Both the position numbers and the translations under genes were made by a program. The notes beneath the pieces were generated by a model. That model was not told where the DNA came from and searched no databases. It saw only the letters and a program-made list of their open reading frames with translations. From Lyophyllum atratum (Eukaryota; Basidiomycota; Agaricomycetes; Agaricales; Lyophyllaceae), in assembly GCA_014905825.1 (NCBI GenBank), contig JACGCN010000033.1:310001-374000 (forward strand): a DNA stretch of 64,000 bases. The letters run 5' to 3'. Below are positions 20,656-31,300 of this stretch, piece by piece. Numbering within the stretch: position 1 is the stretch's first letter; every line of letters begins with the position of its first letter.

Positions 20656-21596
20656 ATGTTCTTCATCGTAAGTCCCCCCGCCCTCCCCTCCCTCCCATCC
20701 TAACACCCCCACCCCCCTCTCCCCGCGGCCCCCCTCAAGAAAGAGCTCACCCACACCATCCTCCTCCACCCCTCCTACTTCGGCCCGCGCATGCTCAGCT
20801 TCCTCGAATCCAAGCTCTACGCGGACGTCGAAGGGACCTGCTCCGGCCAGTTCGGGTACATCATCGCGGTGGTGTCGATCTTGGATATAGGGAAGGGGAT
20901 GGTGCTGAGTGGGAGCGGGCAGGCGGAGTTTATTACGAGGTATCGGGCGATTGTGTTTAAGCCGTTTAAGGGGGAGGTGGTGGATGGGGTGGTGAATAAT
21001 GTGAATAAGGTGCGCTTGGTGCTTTGTTCGTGGGCACGGCGTGCTGCGACCCTCCTTGCTTGCACGCTGGAATGTGAATGTGAATGCTCATGCGCTGCGA
21101 CAGATGGGGTTCTTCGCGGATGTGGGGCCGCTCTCCGTGTTTGTGTCGCATCAGGTGAGTGGGCGTCCTTACTGCTTGTCCCTTTGGCCGCCCTTACTCA
21201 CGAGAGGGGGCTGGGCGCGTCGTCGTTGTTTTAGCTTATCCACCCGGACATGAAGTTCGACTCAAACTCGAATCCACCGTCTTTCGCTTCGGACGAGCAG
21301 GTACGTACGGCACGCCCTTTTTTGGTTTATTTTCTTCCTCCTTCCCTACTCCTTCCCTTCCTTTCCCTTCCGTTTCTTCCCCTGCTTTCTACGCCCGGTC
21401 CAACACGCTCTCCCCCCGCAGATCATCGAGAAAAACACACGAATACGGCTCAAAATTGTAGGAACGCGTGTAGACGCGACAGAGATTGTGTGTACCCCGC
21501 TCTATCCTATTTTATTCCCGCACGCTTACCCCCCTCCGTCCTGTCAAGTTTGCGATTGGGACGATAAAAGAAGACCACTTGGGCGTCATAGATTGA
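20656..21596 (+). CDS. RPB7: RNA polymerase II subunit Rpb7
   Basis: Rpb7 pairs with Rpb4 to form the stalk of RNA polymerase II, which helps initiation and binds nascent RNA. Exons are 20656-20667, 20740-21009, 21104-21154, 21235-21300, 21422-21487 and 21549-21596, total 513 nt (170 aa), matching the family length of about 171. The first exon encodes only MFFI. The N-terminal tip domain reads KELTHTILLHPSYFGPRML and CSGQFGYIIAVV. The C-terminal S1/OB domain includes MGFFADVGPLSVFVSHQ, HPDMKFDSN and a final strand TIKEDHLGVID. The tRNA-Ile on the opposite strand starts 116 bp upstream, so the promoter must be compact. I see no anomalies apart from the 12-nt first exon. Confidence 0.97.
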
Positions 21597-21798
21597 CCAC
21601 CCCGAACACCCTATATTTGCTCTGTATCTCACCTGTTTGTCGTTGTAATACCTTGGGACGAATGGATCGATGGCCTGCATGTCATCGTCATCTCCCCCCG
21701 CCGTTCGTGTGATAGGTTTTGTAATGGAAGGTATCCGTTTCTCTGTCTCCTCTATTCTATCCCACAGACCCTATCTCACCCTGATCGTCTCGTTGGCG

Positions 21799-23064
21799 CT
21801 ACCACGACTGGTGGCCCCCGCTAATAATGATGCTGCAACACACCCAATGAGCTCCTCTAAACAAAATACAACCAAAACAGACCTACTCGCTACCTGTGCA
21901 AAACGACGACGCATCACTCGCAAGCCAAGTGACCACCCCCCTAAACTCATCCGTCGTCCCTATCCTCCTCAGCGGATTGAAATCGGACCACACGTCCAGG
22001 AGCTGCGGCTTCGTCTCCAGCTCTGCCGCCGACATGCTATGTAAATAAAAGTCGTCAACAGCGGACACAGAAAGGGGGACAAGGTGGATATGTGCTCACT
22101 TGGTGAATACGTGGCCCGGGGAGAGGGAGTTGACGCGGATGCCCTTTTCGCCGAGTTCGCATGCCATGCTGCGTGCCATTTGGAGGACGCCGGCTTTGCT
22201 GGAGTTGTAGGATACCCATGCGTGGCCCTGTTAAATATTTCATGGTCGATGAGAAGTGGAAGAGCAGATGGGGGGTGTGGCGGGCGTACGCGGTTGGTTA
22301 TGGACCCGGACATGGAGGCGATGAGGATGATACTCCCCGGCATGTTAAACCGCTCCATCTGTCGTCCCGCCGCTTGCGCGGTGAAGAGCGCCCCGCACGT
22401 ATTGACGTCCAGCACCTGTGCCACACCCGGCCCAAAAGTCAACCCTGGTTCGTACAACGCACATCACCACCACGACACATACCTTGCGCAGCTGCTCCGC
22501 AGGACACTCCAAGCAGTTGACATGATACGACGGAATCCCCGCCGCCGCAATCCCAATATCAAGCCTCCCCTCCTTATCCCCAATCTCCCCCGCCACCTCC
22601 CACATCCTCGGCTGGTCAGTGACGTCACACGCCACATACTCAAGTCTCGAGCCCTCCCCTATCCGGTCCACATACTCCCTCGTGGCGTGCCACTCCCCCG
22701 AGGGCAGGGCCTCGCGGTCGAGGCAGTACACGGCGCGGGCGCCGGCTTCGGAGAGGGCGAGGGCCATTTCGAGGCCGATGCCTTGGTTGGCGCCGGAGAC
22801 GAGGGCGACGCGGTCGTGCAGGGAGAACTCGTCGAAGATCTTGGAGCGGGGGATGATGGAGGGGTCGGTTTGGGCTTGGAGGGCGGCGGTGACGCCGAGG
22901 GGGGCGAGCGGGGATATTCGAGTGGGGAGGGAGAGCTTGCCCTGGGTGTCCGAGTGGGTGCCGCTGGAGAAGGGGCGGATGCGGGGAGAGGCCGTCCGTG
23001 CACCGCGGAGACGGCGTGGATGGGAGAAGGCTTTGAGGAGGCGGGTTAGAGAGGTCGGGTGCAT
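21799..23064 (-). CDS. short-chain dehydrogenase/reductase, possibly polyol or sorbose-type
   Basis: This is an NAD(P)-dependent SDR. Exons are 23064-22483, 22415-22290, 22227-22100, 22036-21887 and 21832-21799, total 1020 nt (339 aa). The first ~65 residues are rich in Arg, Ser and Pro (FSHPRRLRGARTASPRIR) and may be a mitochondrial targeting peptide. The Rossmann fold begins DRVALVSGANQGIGLEMA (TGxxxGIG type) and continues with CDVTD and IAAAGIP in place of NNAG. The catalytic set is Ser in IASMSGSI and YNSSK (Tyr-x-x-x-Lys). The end reads NPLRRIGTTDEFRGVV, WLASDASSFCTGSD and a final GGHQSW. This arrangement resembles the mannitol/sorbose/arabinitol reductase branch, but the substrate is an inference. 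The gene is transcribed away from mannose-6-phosphate isomerase. Confidence 0.88.
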
Positions 23065-23494
23065 TCACTTGTACGGGTGTTACCTCTTCGCATTGGGTCT
23101 GTGCTTTATGGCGAACCTGATCGGTTCTTGCCCGCTGGATGGTGATGACGAGGAAGATTATATCAACTCTGTAGTTACTAATTGAAATGGTGACCCCGCC
23201 CTCAACAGGCTTAGAATATCGCAATTGAGTAGCGGGTCGGTAGCTCGGCCCCCCATGCCTCCCGCCAGCACGACCCCAGACACCACGTCGCCACGTCGCC
23301 TATACATTATTCGTATGTCGAGAGCACACGTCCTGAACGTACGGCGAACTGCTCTTCCCCGCAAGCAAGTCCCTGAACCCCAACGCGGGGTATGATATTT
23401 CTGATGGGGAGGTGTTTCGATTTCGGCGAACATCCGAAATAGATCCGATGAGTGGATCGATAAAGTCTGACATCATCCATATTCCAGTCTCGGT
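23065..23494. promoter_or_regulatory. divergent promoter region, SDR and mannose-6-phosphate isomerase
   Basis: The 430 bp separate two genes read in opposite directions, so promoters of both must lie here. I see no clear TATA box for either gene. Confidence 0.4.
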
Positions 23495-24952
23495 ATGGCT
23501 TCCACCACCCCCGTCTTCAAGATCGTCCCCACGACGCAACAGTATGACTGGGGCAAGATCGGGACCAGCGCAAAGGTGGCGCAGTTCGCCGCCGCATCCG
23601 GCTTCACCATTGACAGCTCGGCTCCTTACGCAGAGGTGCGCCTCGTCATCTTTGTATTCCAATTGTTGAATTTATCGTCAGTTGTGGATGGGAACCCATC
23701 CGAATGCGCCTTCGCGTGTCGCCTCCTCAGGGCAGGCACTCTCCGAGCACCTCGCAAGCCACCCCGAGCTTATCGGGCAGCGCGTCGCCGAGAAATTCGA
23801 TGCGTCCAACGGGAACCTGCCTTTCCTCTTCAAAGTTCTCTCCATCGAGAAAGCTCTAAGTATCCAGAGTCACCCAGACAAAGCAACCGCTGAAAAGCTT
23901 CATGCCCAACACCCCGATATCTACAAAGGTCCTGTCTTTGTCCATATCATTCCCTCTCGTACAAGTCTTAAACGCACATCCATATTTATAGACCCGAACC
24001 ATAAACCAGAGATGGCGCTGGCGATCACGCCTTTCCGCGCCATGTGCGGGTTCCAACCGTTAACCTCCATCGCGACCTTCCTGAACAATACACCCGAGTT
24101 CGCAGCCCTCATCCCCGAATCCATCCGCACGCGCTTCATCGCCATCTCCAACTCCCCGCACCCCACCGGCCCAGCGGAGAAGGCTGCCCTACGCGACGTC
24201 TTCTCCGCCGTCATGACCGCCGAAGAAGACACATTCGTGCCACAGCTCGATACCCTCGTCCGGCGATACAAGGCGCACGAGCTCAACCCCGGCGAAGAGG
24301 CGGACGTGGTAGACTTGGTCTTGAGGCTGGACAGCCAGTTCCCCCGCGACATCGGCATATTCTGCGCGTTCCTGCTCAACCACGTCGTCTTGAGCCCAGG
24401 AGAAGCCATCTTCCTCGGCGCCGGCGAACCACACGCATATGTCTCAGGCGGTACGTCCCCCCTCCCCAATCCTCTCATACCAAATCACCTAAAGACTGAT
24501 ACCCAGAATGCATGGAATGCATGGCAAACTCCGACAACGTCATCCGCGCCGGGCTCACCCCCAAACTGCGCGACATCCCCAACCTCGTCTCCGGGCTCAC
24601 CTACACCGCCTCCCCGCCCCTCAAGCACTTCGTCCACCCCTCCGTCTACGGCCCCCTGAGCACGCTGTACGACCCGCCCGCCCCCGAGTTCGCCGTCGTG
24701 CAGGTTAGGTTCGAGCCGGGGAAGAGGGAGGGGAGGAGGGGGAGGGAAGTGCATGCGCCTGTGGGGGGGCCGAGTATCGCTATTGTGACCGGGGGGGCGG
24801 GGGTTGTGGGGTGGGGAGGGGGTGGGGAGGGGGAGAGGTTGGGGGTGGGGAGAGGGGAGGTGTTTTTTGTGGGGGCTGGGGTGGAAGTGAGTTTTACGGC
24901 GGATGAGGGGCAGGAGCTTGTAGTGTACCGCGCGTTTGTAGAGGCGGAGTAG
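23495..24952 (+). CDS. PMI40: mannose-6-phosphate isomerase, type I
   Basis: The enzyme interconverts fructose-6-phosphate and mannose-6-phosphate, feeding GDP-mannose for glycoproteins and cell wall. Exons are 23495-23635, 23682-23928, 23992-24450 and 24507-24952, total 1293 nt (430 aa), normal for fungi. Motifs of the zinc cupin are YDWGKIGTSAKVAQF, LWMGTHPNAPS, ASNGNLPFLFKVLSIEKALS followed by IQSHPDK (Zn-binding Gln and His), DPNHKPEMALAITPF (Glu ligand) and FLGAGEPHAYVSGECMECM (His ligand). The C-terminal cupin after about residue 330 is very Gly-rich and GC-rich (24730-24870), which may be genuine or poorly polished sequence. Intron 2 has the weak donor GTCCTG, so it was placed mainly on the frame and the conserved DPNHKPE. 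Confidence 0.95.
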
Positions 24953-25226
24953 ATTTTTTATATGGTTTGAATATTACAAGAGTACGGCTTCTTGGAACGC
25001 AAATGAGGCTGCTCCAGATTATAGTTCCAACCTCGTACAATTGGAATCGTGGCCCAGAAATAGTGTCCTCGACAATACCATCCCGCCGCTCTATCTAACA
25101 CACGCTAGAGTCATACACGTGAACAGCGCGTCGAGACTCGAACCACCCCATCCCGTCAGATCACCGCCGCCTTGACCAAAAGCGGGTCATGAATCCAAAG
25201 GTTGTGCTCCTAATACAGACAACACG

Positions 25227-27596
25227 TCATTGGCACACCGAGACATCAACAAAATCTTCCCTGTCCATCAGACCAAGACGCACCTTGTACGACGCGTCGA
25301 ACCCCCCGACATCAAACCCTTCTGGGAAGGAAAGCTCGAAGCGCTGTAGCAGCCGAACCGCGAACAACCTAATATAGGACAGGCACATCAGATCAGCGCT
25401 CAGGGTGTAACGGGGCCATGTACTTCATGTTGTACAAAGCCACCGGCTTCCCCACACACGCGCCGGGCCCGTAACTGAAAGGAAGGAACGCATCCTGAAC
25501 GTGGGGCGTCACCTCCGACGGAGCCAGCCACCTCTCTGGAATGAAGTCCTCGGGTCGTCCGAAATTTTGGGCTGGGGATGAGATTAAACTTAATCAGCTA
25601 TCGATGCACGGATGGGGTGGATGTGTGGCCCCTTACGGTCGTGGTGGAGTGTATACATGGGACAGGCAATGGTGGTACCGCCCGGGATCCATCTGTCAAG
25701 AATCTGCCCGCCTTCACCATCACTATATCGCGGAGGGCCTAGACATCCATAAGTTCCAAATTCGTCGAACACACGAACGAAACGAACAACGAGGACGTAC
25801 CAATAGCCAGAGGCGGCACCATCCTCAGCGTCTCCTGCACACACGCATCCAAAAACGGAAGCTGCGTCAGCCGCACAGGATCAACGTACTCCTCCTCATC
25901 GAACGCCGCCCCTATCTCAGCGCGCAGCCGTGTTTGCACCGTCGGGTCCCCGATGACGTGCCGGAAGAGGGCGGTAAGGCCTTGTGAGATGGTCTCGGAG
26001 CCGGCCACGAGCATCAGGCCTGCGTCGGCGGCGGCTTCCTCGGGGGATAGGGGGGGCCCACCCGAGGATTCGTCTTGCTGGGGAGAGGTGAGGTGGGCTG
26101 GATGGTGATGGGTAGGGGGAGGGGGACGTACGATGATACCCAGGATATCTTGTTTGGGTGCAAGGCTCTTTGCTCTGGTCGACGCGACCTTCTCGCGAAC
26201 GAACTGTGTGGGGTGGTGAGCGTGAGGCCTTCCTGAAGCTCCCAGTGGCAGCTTGAGACACACCTACCTTCTGGAATGTAAGGACGGGACCCAGCTGTGG
26301 AAGGAAGGCGATCAGGCCTCCGATCCAAGGGGCTTGACCAGCAACTGAGGATTCGGGTTCCCGAGTCAGGGAATATCAAAAACAGTGGGAGGCTCGGACT
26401 TACTTCCAACGAAGATAGATCCAACGTTAAACTGGAAAAGAAGAGGAGAAGATCAGACGGAGCTGTGGACTAATCTGGAGGTCGAACCATTTTCATCCAC
26501 CCTTCTACATCTTTACCCGCAGCCATCGTCTCAAACCCACCCGAGAAAGACATATCGCCCATATTGTCCCTGTATCACAATGGATTAATTTGACTAGTCC
26601 CGTGGTAGTGATCTGAGCGTAAGTAATGCATACATGGCCCAAAGCGAAATCCAACGAGAGAGATCAATGGTCTGTCCGTCCATCGATTGTGCGTGCAGGA
26701 TGTCTAGGAGCTGATTCGTGCGGACCTAAGGGTAATTGAGTCGTCTTGCAACATTCCACAACACCGTGGACAAGAGCATACCTCTGCCATGCCTCGGAAA
26801 TTATGCAACGAGTCCCCTGAAAAAGCTTTATTCCAGGCCTAGCGAAACCACGTCAAACGAAGTTGATGAGATAATAGATATAGAGTATGAAGAAACATGA
26901 CATGTCACTCACGACTACGCGACTGGCATGTTCAGCACGGTCAGTAGTCGTGACAAGGCCGTCGGCATCTTGCCTTGCAGCTAACGCAAAGCCGAAGATG
27001 ATCAAATGCGACTCCAAGTAACGTGGATAACATACTCTGATAGAACGGGGCTCTAAACATAGTCCCGTACACCGGCCGCAGGGCGCCTGGGATGTTCACG
27101 GATATCTCATTCGGACCTGTGATAGATCGGTTCCCAGTCAAAACGCGGCGCGGACTCGGACTCGAACAGAAACACAACACAACCTATACGAAGCCAAGGT
27201 CCATACTGCGAATGCAACCTATCATACCGCCATCCCGAGTAAGCACATCATATCGTGGTACCTAGTAGTCAAGAGCCGGCCATGTTCTCACCGTTGCAGT
27301 ACGAGGTGCCTCTCGCCTTTCGCAACCCAGTACGCGACCCACCATTTGCTGATCTTGCCTAGAGTCGGGCCTGGATAGTGCGCCAGGGGATGCCAAGGCG
27401 ACAAGCGATACACCACGATGGAGCAGGAGAGTGCACCGAGGGAGGACCCGATTGCGCACAGAGTGAGTCCTAGAGCAGTCAACCACCTGTGTTGTCCGCT
27501 GTACACCAGGTGGGAGTAGGTGGCTAGGGCAGAGGAGAACACGAGGACTAAGAATAGGATGACGTTTGGCTCGCGGCGCTTGAAGATAGGGTGCAA
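25227..27596 (-). CDS. cytochrome P450 monooxygenase with N-terminal membrane segments
   Basis: This is an ER-bound heme monooxygenase; the substrate is unknown. The gene has about a dozen exons. It starts MHPIFKRREPNVILFLV with two to three hydrophobic helices (residues about 12-75), a common feature of basidiomycete P450s. The Pro-rich hinge follows (HPLAHYPGPTLGKISKWW). The next exons give YGPWLRIGPNEISVN, DALVTTTDRAEHASRVV-type sequence, and QTIDLSRWISLWAM. The I-helix is GLMLVAGSETISQGL (AGSET). ExxR is in VQETLRMVPP. PERF-type sequence is FIPERWL, and the heme loop is FSYGPGACVGKPVALYNMK. The last exon (25368-25227) encodes a conserved tail, LLQRFELSFPEGFDV. Not every internal junction was checked base by base. 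It is transcribed toward mannose-6-phosphate isomerase (tail to tail, 274 bp apart). Confidence 0.88.
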
Positions 27597-28018
27597 GCAC
27601 TAGATTGGGATAGTTCGTTGTCGTCAGTTGGGCCGAGGGAGATGGTTTCTGGCTTACGACTCACGAGTCCTACGAGCGCGTACACGAGAGATCTTTCGAC
27701 GTGCATGGGGGCCTGTTGTCAAGTGGGGGTGGTGCTGGTTGAGTCGAGAACAAGATCATCCCAGTTCATTAATACGATTTTCCACTCCGCACCACCTCGC
27801 GATTGGCGCCTTGCCTGTCATTCGGTGTGAATATCGTGCTGACCTGCAATCAAGATCCGAAGGTGAACTGTTGCCAACAGGTTAAAATTAATTTTTGTCG
27901 AGCCTCAGGCGTCTTGCGACGCTTGGATCACGAACGTCGGACTTACGTGGTGACCACGTAAGTCGTGGTCAGTTGGCACAAGGTTGGCATGACAAAAAAA
28001 GTGTTGTGGAGTGGATGA
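27597..28018. other. intergenic, no gene supported
   Basis: This is the upstream region of the P450 gene at 27596 and the 3' flank of the minus-strand tRNA. I see nothing else. Confidence 0.5.
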
Positions 28019-28092
28019 TGGCCAACGTGGGGATCGAACCCAAGACCTTCGCGTTATTAGCACGACGCTCTAACCAGCTGAGCTAGTCGGCC
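28019..28092 (-). tRNA. tRNA-Ile (AAT)
   Basis: This is the third identical 74-nt copy with anticodon AAT, on the minus strand. Confidence 0.95.
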
Positions 28093-28353
28093 GACGAATC
28101 ATGATCTTGTGGTTGCCATAAGATATACAGAACGAACCGAAAAAATGGCAGGAAAGCACAGATCCAACGAAAGTTGGGGTGCTTGAGGAGATACAGGACC
28201 TTATCATCGTCAAAGCAGTCCCTCCGTCAACGCTGAGCAAAAGATATTTAATAACAGGCTACTGGCCGTTGAACAGGGAAAAAATCGTTTTGTGACACAG
28301 AGAGTTGATACATGAAGCATAACTTAACGAAACGCCGGAACACCTACAGAAAC

Positions 28354-31300
28354 TCATTCCCCCGCTGCCTGATCTTCCACTGCCTGGGCTTCCGTCGCCT
28401 GGGCCTCTGCTGCTTGGGCTGTCGCTGCCTGGGCTTCCAGAAGTTGTTGATATTCAGCTATAGCAGCTTCATTTCGGGCAATATCACTCCCTGTCTCCAT
28501 CTCATCCATTGCCTGACTAGATAGAACGAGAAGTGTCAGCGGAATCACAACTATGATTAAGCGGGTGCGCATACCGATAAAAGCTACTGCATGACTCTCT
28601 CATCTTGGCAGTTCTCCATTTCTGCCGCGTCGAGTTGACGGCAAGCATATCCTTGTCCAATTCTACAAATTTTGTTCATTACATCACCTCGAAAGCTTTC
28701 AAATTCATGAACTTACCGTCGTCCTCACCCAGCATCAGTAGCCTGTTCAGACCTAGGTATTGCCTATTCCAAGGGATTCTGAGTCCAGATAAAGAACATA
28801 TTTCCTCAACGGACTCACCATGATTTATTCTGGTCGAAGAACTGCACTATATAAAGCGCCTCTTTCACTTTGGCAATTCTCTGCTTGTACGTCGCCTTGA
28901 TATTGACCGGTAGATTTATGTCGTTATCCTCGTATACGACCGCAGGCCACCATGGCCATCTATCTGAAAAAAGCGGTCAGTTTTCGTCAAATAACGCTCC
29001 AAGATCGGCGCTCACTGAGTTTGGCCCACACTACAGAGCAGGAGATAGTATCTTGAGAATGCGAACACACAAAAGCTTCAAGATACGCACCAAGAGTCCC
29101 ACCTTCGAGCGGTCGGCCCTCGTCGAGGACGACGCGCCCGGCTTCTTTTGCTCCGTCATTGCCTGGCGTCACAGAGGTTGATCGCGGTACAGCAGAGCCG
29201 CTTGCCGCTCCCTCACTCTCAGACTCGCTCAGAGAACTCAACTCTGACTCTCCCTCATGCTGGTCCTTATCCTCATTCTTATCCTCCTCCTTCTCCCTAT
29301 TCTTACCCCTCCCATACCTACCCTTCGCGTCCTTATCCTTTAAAACCCTGGTATTTGCAATCTTCCTCTTTCGCCCGCGGCGCGAGGGACCAGGGACAGG
29401 CGCAGACATCGCGGGCGCAGACGACGCGACTGACATTGCCGATACTGCCGATACTGCTGACACTGCGGGTACCGTGGACAGCGTCGGCGCTGCTGATTCC
29501 GGTGGCACAGGTGATGCCATCGACGCTGCTGGTAGGGGTGAAACCTCCGACCTCAACGAAGACACTGGTTTGGATGACGCCCCCAACGCTGCTGACGCGG
29601 GTGGTATAGGTGAAGCCTCCGACGCCGCTGGCCCTGATGGCACAGGTGACAATGCCGACGCTGCCGACATTGCTGGTCCAGGTGATACCTCTGACGCTTC
29701 GGGCACCGCGGGTACTGTTGAGGCCTCCGACACTGCCGAAGCCGGTAACATTACCGGCGCTGCTGACACTGCTGATGCAGGCGACATCGTCGGTATTGTT
29801 GACTCCACCGACATCGACGTACCAGGCTCCTCCGAACCCACCGCCGCCGTTTGCAGCTGAGCTAACTGCCTCTGCTCTTTTGCCTTCTTCGCCTTTGCCC
29901 GGCGTATGGCAGGGGTATCTAATTCCTCAATAACAACCTTCCCATTCGGCAAGTGCACCACCTGCCTGGGCGGCGGCGGCAGAGGCATCTCACGCATGGA
30001 AGGACCCTGAGAGGGGCCTGCGCGGCGGGATCGCGTCACGGACAGAGGCGCATACGATATCATGTCTTCTTCTACAGGTAGCGGCTCATCGACCTCCATG
30101 GGCTCGTCAGGCAATGGTGTATCGGGCTTGGCCGGCGTGGACTCATCCAAGGTCTGGTTATCGGACACAGTTGTACTGACCACTGACAGGCGGGACAGTC
30201 CAGATGGTCCAGCTTCCGAAGGTCCAGGATCGGGATCTATCAACCCTCATCAACACCTCTTCCAATAACATGAAAGACGAGACAAAGACGACATACCCAT
30301 CCGCATCCGTTTCTTGGCCCTCGGCGCAACACTGACACTCTCTCGCCTGTCGACTGGGGCCCTCCCGCCCCTTCGCTGCTCCGCGGGAAGAATCCACCCT
30401 ATATCGAACCGCTTGAATGACTCCTGGCTATCCACATTCTCGACCAAATTCAGGATATGGCTGCGACCAGCACTCGATTGACGTGCCCCGCGCCGACCAC
30501 CGCGTCTTGATTGGGTAGGGCCGGTCATCGCAGAGCTTGGTAGCGCCGAGTCGGGTACCATGTCGTCTACTGCTGGTAGTTGTGCGTCTTCCATTGGCAC
30601 GTCCAGTGGCAGTGCGGTGGGCAGTGAAACCTTCGTTTGTGTCTCTGCAATCGCCTGTCCAGATTTGACCGCCTTCGGGCGCCGTCCCCGTGGCTTGGGA
30701 GCGGGGGCGGGTTCAACGACCGCCTCGGCTTCTACGGGCGTCTCGATCGCTGCCGTCGCTGCTGCTGCTGCTTCTGCCACTTTCTCTGCCTCTGCCTCTG
30801 CCTCTGCCTCTGCCACTACCTCCGCTTCTGCTGCTGCCTCTGCCTCCGCCTCTTCTTCCACAGCTCGTGCCGCCATTTCCGCCGCCTCCACCTCAGCCTG
30901 CGCCGCCGCCTCCTCCCTAGCCTTAGCAGCAGCAGCCTCCTTCTCCTGCTTCCTCTTCTGATACTCCGCCTTCCTCTCCGCCTTCCTATCACGCTTGACC
31001 TTCGGCGGCTTGGGCGGCGGGGGCGGCGGGGGCGGCTTCATCTTCGGGAGCTCGAAGCTGAGTAGGGACGCGATGGGGGTGTCGGTCAGCTCCAGGTCGA
31101 TCTCGTCTTGGATGGCTTCTGGGGATAGGAGGAGTTCCAGGAGTTCGAGTGGGGGTTCTAGATCGCCGATGGAGGATTCTTGGGACTCGTGTGAGGTGGG
31201 GGTGGGGGCGGGGAGCTGGTGAGATAGGTCTTGGAGGACGGGGGTGGTGGCTGTTTGGATCCGGAGCGCGGCTTTGTGGAAGGGGGTGCCGGGTTTGTTG

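Noticed and set aside
28354..28572. A 72-aa small secreted protein with signal peptide and Ala/Gln/Glu repeats
   Set aside because: The apparent signal peptide is a translated intron (28517-28574, GTATGC to CTAG). The repeat part is the in-phase last exon of NTO1.
30560..31065. Long plus-strand frames rich in Ser/Ala or Leu/Pro
   Set aside because: They are antisense shadows of the low-complexity Ala/Glu region of NTO1.
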